Positions 60,260 to 64,000 of a DNA stretch of 64,000 nt are shown piece by piece. The translations under genes were made by a program, and so were the position numbers. Position 1 is the stretch's first letter. Every line of letters starts with the position of its first letter. The notes below the pieces were generated by a model, which saw only the letters and a program-made list of their open reading frames with translations, was not told where the DNA came from and searched no databases. The DNA is from JAEUIE01 sp046350055 (GTDB lineage Bacteria > Planctomycetota > Planctomycetia > Gemmatales > HRBIN36), in contig JAXMBC010000001.1 in NCBI GenBank assembly GCA_046350055.1, forward strand, positions 248,001-312,000, read 5' to 3'.

Positions 60260-60422
60260 CTATCACCCCCAAGGCGGGACTTTTTTTTAGTATTCGTCAC
60301 TAATCAGAAGTGAGAGGCGAGCTCTACCCTATTAATCTGAAATGTAACCCTTGTCGTGTCAAGGGATTACCCTTCCCCTATAGAATAGCCTCATCTTTTT
60401 ATCACCAGAAAACAGGCACACC
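60260..60422. promoter_or_regulatory. Divergent promoter region for deoC and the cytochrome gene
   Basis: AAGGGATTACCCTT (60361-60374) is a small palindrome. TATAGAAT (60379-60386) could be a -10 for deoC, 37 bases before its start, but no -35 with proper spacing was found. A T8 run lies at 60281-60288. Confidence 0.3.
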
Positions 60423-61124
60423 ATGGCCAGTTATACTTACCGTGACATTGCCAAGATGCTCGATCATTCGCTTCTCCAGCCGGTGCTGACCGATGCAGAC
60501 CTGGAGAAGGGTTGCAAGCTGGCTAAGGCATACGATGTCGCGACCGTCTGCATCAAGCCCTATGCCGTGACAGCTGCGAAGGATTGGCTGGCGGGTAGCG
60601 ACGTCGGTGTCTGCACCGTCATCGGCTTCCCCCATGGCAGTCACCTGACCAAGATCAAAGTCCTCGAGGCCCAGGCAGCCATGGCTGATGGGGCCACGGA
60701 ACTGGATATGGTGGTCAACATCGGCAAAGTGAAGACCGGCGACTGGGACTATGTGAAAAAGGACATTGCTGAAGTCGTGGAGGCCGCCCACCGAGGCAAC
60801 GCCAGGGTCAAGGTGATCTTCGAGAACAGCATGCTCGACACGGCGCAGAAGATCAAGCTCTGTGAAATCTGCAGCGAGGTGAAGGCCGACTGGGTGAAGA
60901 CTTCCACTGGCTACGGCGATGGCGGCGCAACGGATGATGATCTTAAGTTGATGCGGCAACACAGTGCCCCGCATGTGCAGGTGAAAGCTGCAGGTGGCGT
61001 CCGCACTTTCGACCGCATCCTCATCGTTCGCGAGCTGGGAGTGAGCCGTGTTGGGGCGACCGCTACTCCCGCCATCCTTGACGAGTGCCGGAAGGCACTG
61101 GGAATGCCAGCCGTGCAGTTGTAG
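60423..61124 (+). CDS. deoC: Deoxyribose-phosphate aldolase
   Basis: DeoC cleaves 2-deoxyribose 5-phosphate to glyceraldehyde 3-phosphate and acetaldehyde. The 233-residue class I aldolase has the Schiff-base Lys159 (ADWVKTSTGYG), Asp95 (TELDMVVNIG) and Lys188 (HVQVKAAGGVR), the expected catalytic triad. The N-terminus (SYTYRDIAKMLDHSLLQP) is normal. No nucleoside phosphorylase or phosphopentomutase gene is adjacent. It is the first plus-strand gene of a run with a small membrane protein and tsaB. Confidence 0.95.
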   Translation: MASYTYRDIAKMLDHSLLQPVLTDADLEKGCKLAKAYDVATVCIKPYAVTAAKDWLAGSDVGVCTVIGFPHGSHLTKIKVLEAQAAMADGATELDMVVNIGKVKTGDWDYVKKDIAEVVEAAHRGNARVKVIFENSMLDTAQKIKLCEICSEVKADWVKTSTGYGDGGATDDDLKLMRQHSAPHVQVKAAGGVRTFDRILIVRELGVSRVGATATPAILDECRKALGMPAVQL

Positions 61125-61188
61125 GAATGCGTGGCAATGCTGTAATGCGAACCCATCACTTCCACCATCCAATACAGGCGAACTGACC

Positions 61189-61428
61189 ATGCACCCCAGT
61201 ATCCTTCTCTACCTCGGTCTTTCCCTTGCCTGGCTGGTGATGGCAATCCTCATCTATCTGGGCTTTCACGAACGCTTTCTCGGCAAAGCAGAGCCTTGGA
61301 AGCAATACCTTGCTATGGGCCTCTGTCTGCTGATGATTCTCTGGAACTTCGTCCGTATCCATCGATTACGACTCCGTCAGAAACAACAGTCTTCTGCTCA
61401 ACCCACGGAAAACAGTGACACCCTATGA
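61189..61428 (+). CDS. Small membrane protein
   Basis: This 79-residue protein has two transmembrane helices (LLYLGLSLAWLVMAILIYL and YLAMGLCLLMILWNFV) and a basic, Gln-rich C-terminus (RLRLRQKQQSS). The ATG overlaps no earlier gene; it follows deoC by 64 bases. Its stop overlaps the tsaB start by four bases (ATGA), which argues that it is translated. No family is recognised. Confidence 0.65.
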   Translation: MHPSILLYLGLSLAWLVMAILIYLGFHERFLGKAEPWKQYLAMGLCLLMILWNFVRIHRLRLRQKQQSSAQPTENSDTL

Positions 61429-62102
61429 GGCTGCTCCTCCTGGAAACCAGTGGAACCGTCGGGCGACTGGGCCTGGCTAATGATGCAGAAGTGCTCGCTG
61501 ATGCGATGCTGGACCGTGGCCAACGGCATGCCCGTGATTTGATGCCACGCTGTCAGGAACTGTTTGTCCACCAGGGCTGGCAGCCCCGTGATGTCGATGC
61601 CATTGCTGTCAGCATGGGGCCCGGAAGCTATACGGGGCTGCGCGTGGGAGTGATGACCGCCAAGACTCTGGCGTATGCACTCAGCAAGCCATTGCTGGCG
61701 ATTCCGACTTTCAGCATTCTTGCTCAGCAATGTTACGCCGTTGATCCAGATCTGAGCACGTTACAAGTGATTGGCGACGGGCAACAGGATCGCGTTTACG
61801 TACAGCGGTATACTTCACATACAGAAGCATCGAACCTGGTGATTGAGTCAGGAGATGCGTGGCGGGCATCACTCGTCGCTGGGGAAACAGTAACTGGTCC
61901 GGGGCTGGTGGTACAACAGGCACAGTTGCCGAGCCACGTACGAGTATTACCCGAGGCAGTCTGGCATCCGCAATTACCAGCGATGTTGGCTTTGGCTGCC
62001 CGGAGTTTCAAGCTGCAACAGTTCGCCGACCCTTTCAGTCTGGAACCACTCTATCTGCGCGTCAGTGCTGCCGAGGAGCAATGGACGGCGATGGGGAAGT
62101 AG
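61425..62102 (+). CDS. tsaB: tRNA threonylcarbamoyladenosine biosynthesis protein TsaB
   Basis: TsaB is the partner of TsaD in t6A37 synthesis on ANN-decoding tRNAs. The 225-residue protein has the ASKHA-type N-terminus (LLLETSGTVGRLGLA), the GPGSYTGLRVG loop (65-75) and the C-terminal EPLYLRVS. Active-site residues of TsaD are absent, as expected. The start overlaps the small membrane protein stop. It converges on the stress protein gene with a one-base gap. Confidence 0.93.
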   Translation: MRLLLLETSGTVGRLGLANDAEVLADAMLDRGQRHARDLMPRCQELFVHQGWQPRDVDAIAVSMGPGSYTGLRVGVMTAKTLAYALSKPLLAIPTFSILAQQCYAVDPDLSTLQVIGDGQQDRVYVQRYTSHTEASNLVIESGDAWRASLVAGETVTGPGLVVQQAQLPSHVRVLPEAVWHPQLPAMLALAARSFKLQQFADPFSLEPLYLRVSAAEEQWTAMGK

Positions 62103-62103
62103 C

Positions 62104-62544
62104 TTACTTCACTTCCGGTTTCACACTGGCATGACTGTTAACGGTCAACACCAGGCACGGCGCATGGCGGAGTACCTTTTCTGCCACACTTCCCATCAGC
62201 AGGTGCTTCAAACCCGTACGACCATGCGTCCCGAGCACGATAACATCCGTATTCATTTCCTGGGCTATCCGAAGAACTTCAGGAACCGTTTCTCCCAGTA
62301 CACATTGCCGCTCTGCACGAACATTCTCAGCGGGAACTTCTAACGCGTGGAGTAGAGCCTCGGCTTCCTTTCGAATAGCAGCAGTATCAATAGCCTGGTA
62401 ACCCTCGATGGCAGGTATCGCAGCAACATGCAGCACCACCAGTCGAGCACCGTAATCACGTGCCAAGGCACAAGCAACCTGCAGGGCATTCCTGGAATTC
62501 TCCGAAAAATCTGTCGGGTGCAGGATCGTACGAATGCGTAGCAT
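62104..62544 (-). CDS. Universal stress protein (UspA family)
   Basis: This 146-residue single Usp domain has an N-terminal strand (TILHPTDFSENS) and the ATP-binding motif GTHGRTGLKHLLMGSVAE (GxxG-x9-GS). It is therefore an ATP-binding type rather than an AMP-free UspA. The start is the ATG giving MLRIRTILHP with GGAGAGG upstream. It is transcribed convergently to tsaB. Confidence 0.92.
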   Translation of the reverse strand: MLRIRTILHPTDFSENSRNALQVACALARDYGARLVVLHVAAIPAIEGYQAIDTAAIRKEAEALLHALEVPAENVRAERQCVLGETVPEVLRIAQEMNTDVIVLGTHGRTGLKHLLMGSVAEKVLRHAPCLVLTVNSHASVKPEVK

Positions 62545-62727
62545 GGGCCTCTCCAGAAGTTGGTACATGACCATCAACTATTGTACGCTGTTTACCGCCC
62601 ATTCTAACAAATGTTAATCCAGGTAAGCTTTTCCGTAGCTTCTTTCCATAACGATTGTACCGGCCACCCTGGGATTGCCGAAGAATGAATTGGGTCTGTC
62701 ACTTCAGCACCTTCGTGGAAGGACTGT

Positions 62728-63552
62728 ATGGCGAGTATCGCCCCTGAGCGGCCTGGGTTTCTGACCAGCATCGGCGACGCAGCCTTCCGCTTTGCTGTTG
62801 CCTGGGGCGATGTTGCAGACTTTGGCCTCCGCTCATTTGGCTGGCTCTTCCGCCGCCGGATGACTTCATCAAACCTCGTCGGCATCTTTTACCAGATTGG
62901 CGTTCGCAGCGTACCGGTCGTCGGCATCACCGGTCTTTTCATCGGCATGGTGCTCGCGGTGCAAAGCTATGGGGAGTTTATCCGATTCCCCACCATGAAG
63001 GGTTGGATGGGAGCAGCCATCAACCGCAGCGTGATCTGTGAACTAGGCCCGGTCCTGGCAGCGACGATGCTCGCCGGCCGGGTTGGCTCTGCTATTGCCG
63101 CAGAACTTGGAACCATGCGAGTGACCGAGCAGATCGATGCGCTCATCTGCTTGGGCCTCAATCCCATCCATCATCTGGTGGTTCCCCGCTTATTGGCCTG
63201 CGCACTCCTGATCCCCATGCTCACGGTACTGGCTGACTTCATGGGCGTCGTAGGCGGCGCGTTTATCAGCACGCAATATTTCGGCATCGAACCACATCAA
63301 TACTGGTCGATGTCGCAGAAGAAGATCGCCATGTGGGACATCTTCGTCGGCCTGTTCAAGTCATGCGTCTTCGGGGCGTGTATTGCCATCATCAGTTGCC
63401 ACAAGGGATTCCACAGCACGGGTGGCGCTGAAGGCGTAGGTAAAGCTGCCACCACAGCGTTCGTTCGCTCTTTTGTTGCTATCCTGATTCTCGACTTCTT
63501 CCTGGCGATGTTCTTCAATACGCTTCATCGCCAGCTTTGGCCTCGAGTCTAA
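62728..63552 (+). CDS. mlaE: MlaE-family ABC transporter permease
   Basis: This 274-residue inner-membrane protein has the MlaE fold with about five to six spans. The conserved blocks are GITGLFIGMVLAVQSYGEF, GRVGSAIAAELGTMRVTEQ and VVPRLLACALLIPML. It is the permease of phospholipid trafficking between the outer and inner membranes. GGAAGG lies five bases upstream of the ATG. The MlaF ATPase follows ten bases later, but the rest of the cassette (MlaD/B/C-like) is beyond the window. Confidence 0.92.
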   Translation: MASIAPERPGFLTSIGDAAFRFAVAWGDVADFGLRSFGWLFRRRMTSSNLVGIFYQIGVRSVPVVGITGLFIGMVLAVQSYGEFIRFPTMKGWMGAAINRSVICELGPVLAATMLAGRVGSAIAAELGTMRVTEQIDALICLGLNPIHHLVVPRLLACALLIPMLTVLADFMGVVGGAFISTQYFGIEPHQYWSMSQKKIAMWDIFVGLFKSCVFGACIAIISCHKGFHSTGGAEGVGKAATTAFVRSFVAILILDFFLAMFFNTLHRQLWPRV

Positions 63553-63562
63553 GGAGGCCGCC

Positions 63563-64000
63563 ATGCAACCCAAGCCCCCTTCGGGACTCAACTTCAAACT
63601 GCCACCACCACCCGAGGTGGTCATCCGCTTTGATAACGTCAGCCTGGCGTTCGGCGAGCAACTGGTGCTTCACAATATTAATCTCACCTTCGACAAGGGC
63701 CGAACGCATGTGATTGTGGGAGAAAGTGGCTGCGGCAAAACGGTGATGCTCAAGCTCATCATCGGCCTGCTGAAACCCACCGCCGGTCGCGTTACTGTGA
63801 ACGACAAACAGATAGCAGACCTTCCCGAGAAGGACCAGGTCGTTGAACGGCTCAAAATCGGCTATGTCTTTCAGGGAGCAGCATTATTTGACAGCATGAC
63901 TGTCTTCGAGAATGTCTCGTTTCCCCTGCGAGAACACACGAAGCTGAAAGCCAGTGAGATTGAGCAAGCCGTCAAGAGCAGGCTGCAGGAGGTAGGCCTT
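63563..64000 (+). CDS. mlaF: MlaF-like ABC ATPase (partial, runs off window)
   Basis: The first 146 codons are visible; the gene is cut by the window edge. The start ATG has AAGGAGG five bases upstream, ten bases after the mlaE stop. Walker A GESGCGKT (53-60) is followed by the Q-loop (YVFQGAALFDSMTVFENV), which is typical of MlaF/Mkl ATPases. Its pairing with mlaE makes it the energising subunit of a lipid transporter. The signature and Walker B motifs are not visible. Confidence 0.9.
   Translation, partial: MQPKPPSGLNFKLPPPPEVVIRFDNVSLAFGEQLVLHNINLTFDKGRTHVIVGESGCGKTVMLKLIIGLLKPTAGRVTVNDKQIADLPEKDQVVERLKIGYVFQGAALFDSMTVFENVSFPLREHTKLKASEIEQAVKSRLQEVGL

Noticed and set aside
1..64000. tRNA, rRNA, CRISPR or transposase genes
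   Set aside because: None of the expected structures, conserved blocks or terminal repeats with transposase coding were found on either strand.

Overview
The window looks like a chromosomal segment of a planctomycete, most likely of the Gemmata-related group. The evidence is the set of lineage-typical proteins: a DUF1552 Tat protein next to a DUF1587/1592/1588/1585-type cytochrome c protein, an SHD1 plus WD40-like secreted protein, a large PknB-type kinase with a TPR tail, several exported beta-propellers, and a Bat-type von Willebrand cassette. The sequence is moderately GC-rich, genes are tightly packed, convergent stops often abut, and many 4-8 bp start/stop overlaps occur. kdsA and an MlaE/MlaF pair imply an LPS-type outer membrane. 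No rRNA, tRNA, CRISPR array, integrase, transposase or prophage was seen; this is a chromosomal core/accessory mix rather than an island.

Layout. 1-6.4 kb: unknown protein, cupredoxin-like lipid/membrane-anchored protein, secreted unknowns and an ABC-2 exporter pair. 6.4-16.1 kb: O-antigen-ligase-like membrane protein with TPR tail, convergent TPR membrane protein, YcxB-like protein, a tandem pair of paralogous bitopic proteins with propeller-like ectodomains, and acpS. 16.2-26 kb: DapA-family aldolase, ppk1, DinB protein, an unknown secreted protein, an unknown Tat protein, nnrE, and a LolD/MacB-like ABC pair. 26-37 kb: rtcA, small basic protein, hemolysin III, SHD1/WD40 protein, NagB-like protein, CPBP protease, a second ABC pair, SRPBCC protein and BNR/sialidase-like protein. 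37-43.3 kb: priA, divergent from a four-gene Bat-type cassette. 43.3-52.2 kb: a long minus-strand run (lipoprotein, kdsA, secreted protein, PQQ propeller, PhnD-like binding protein, cysteine-rich NHL propeller, GH127). 52.3-64 kb: dapF, small protein, Ser/Thr kinase, DUF1552 and DUF1592 proteins, deoC, small membrane protein, tsaB, universal stress protein, mlaE and the start of mlaF.

The most striking feature is at 47.7-47.83 kb. The PQQ propeller reading frame has no usable start codon before its conserved N-terminal motif. It runs upstream, in the -1 frame, into an A8G tract that overlaps the stop codon of the PhnD-like gene. This suggests that the binding protein and the propeller are made as one fused exported protein by -1 frameshifting or transcriptional slippage. 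Together with the neighbouring cysteine-rich NHL propeller, they form a candidate undescribed envelope metal/redox or solute-sensing module.

Intergenic DNA carries several families of inverted repeats. Two of them overlap stop codons of genes (1105-1156 and 27313-27414), and one shows interleaved arms (33227-33385). A degenerate low-complexity repeat of the AGTCAGGAGCCAG type occurs at four sites.
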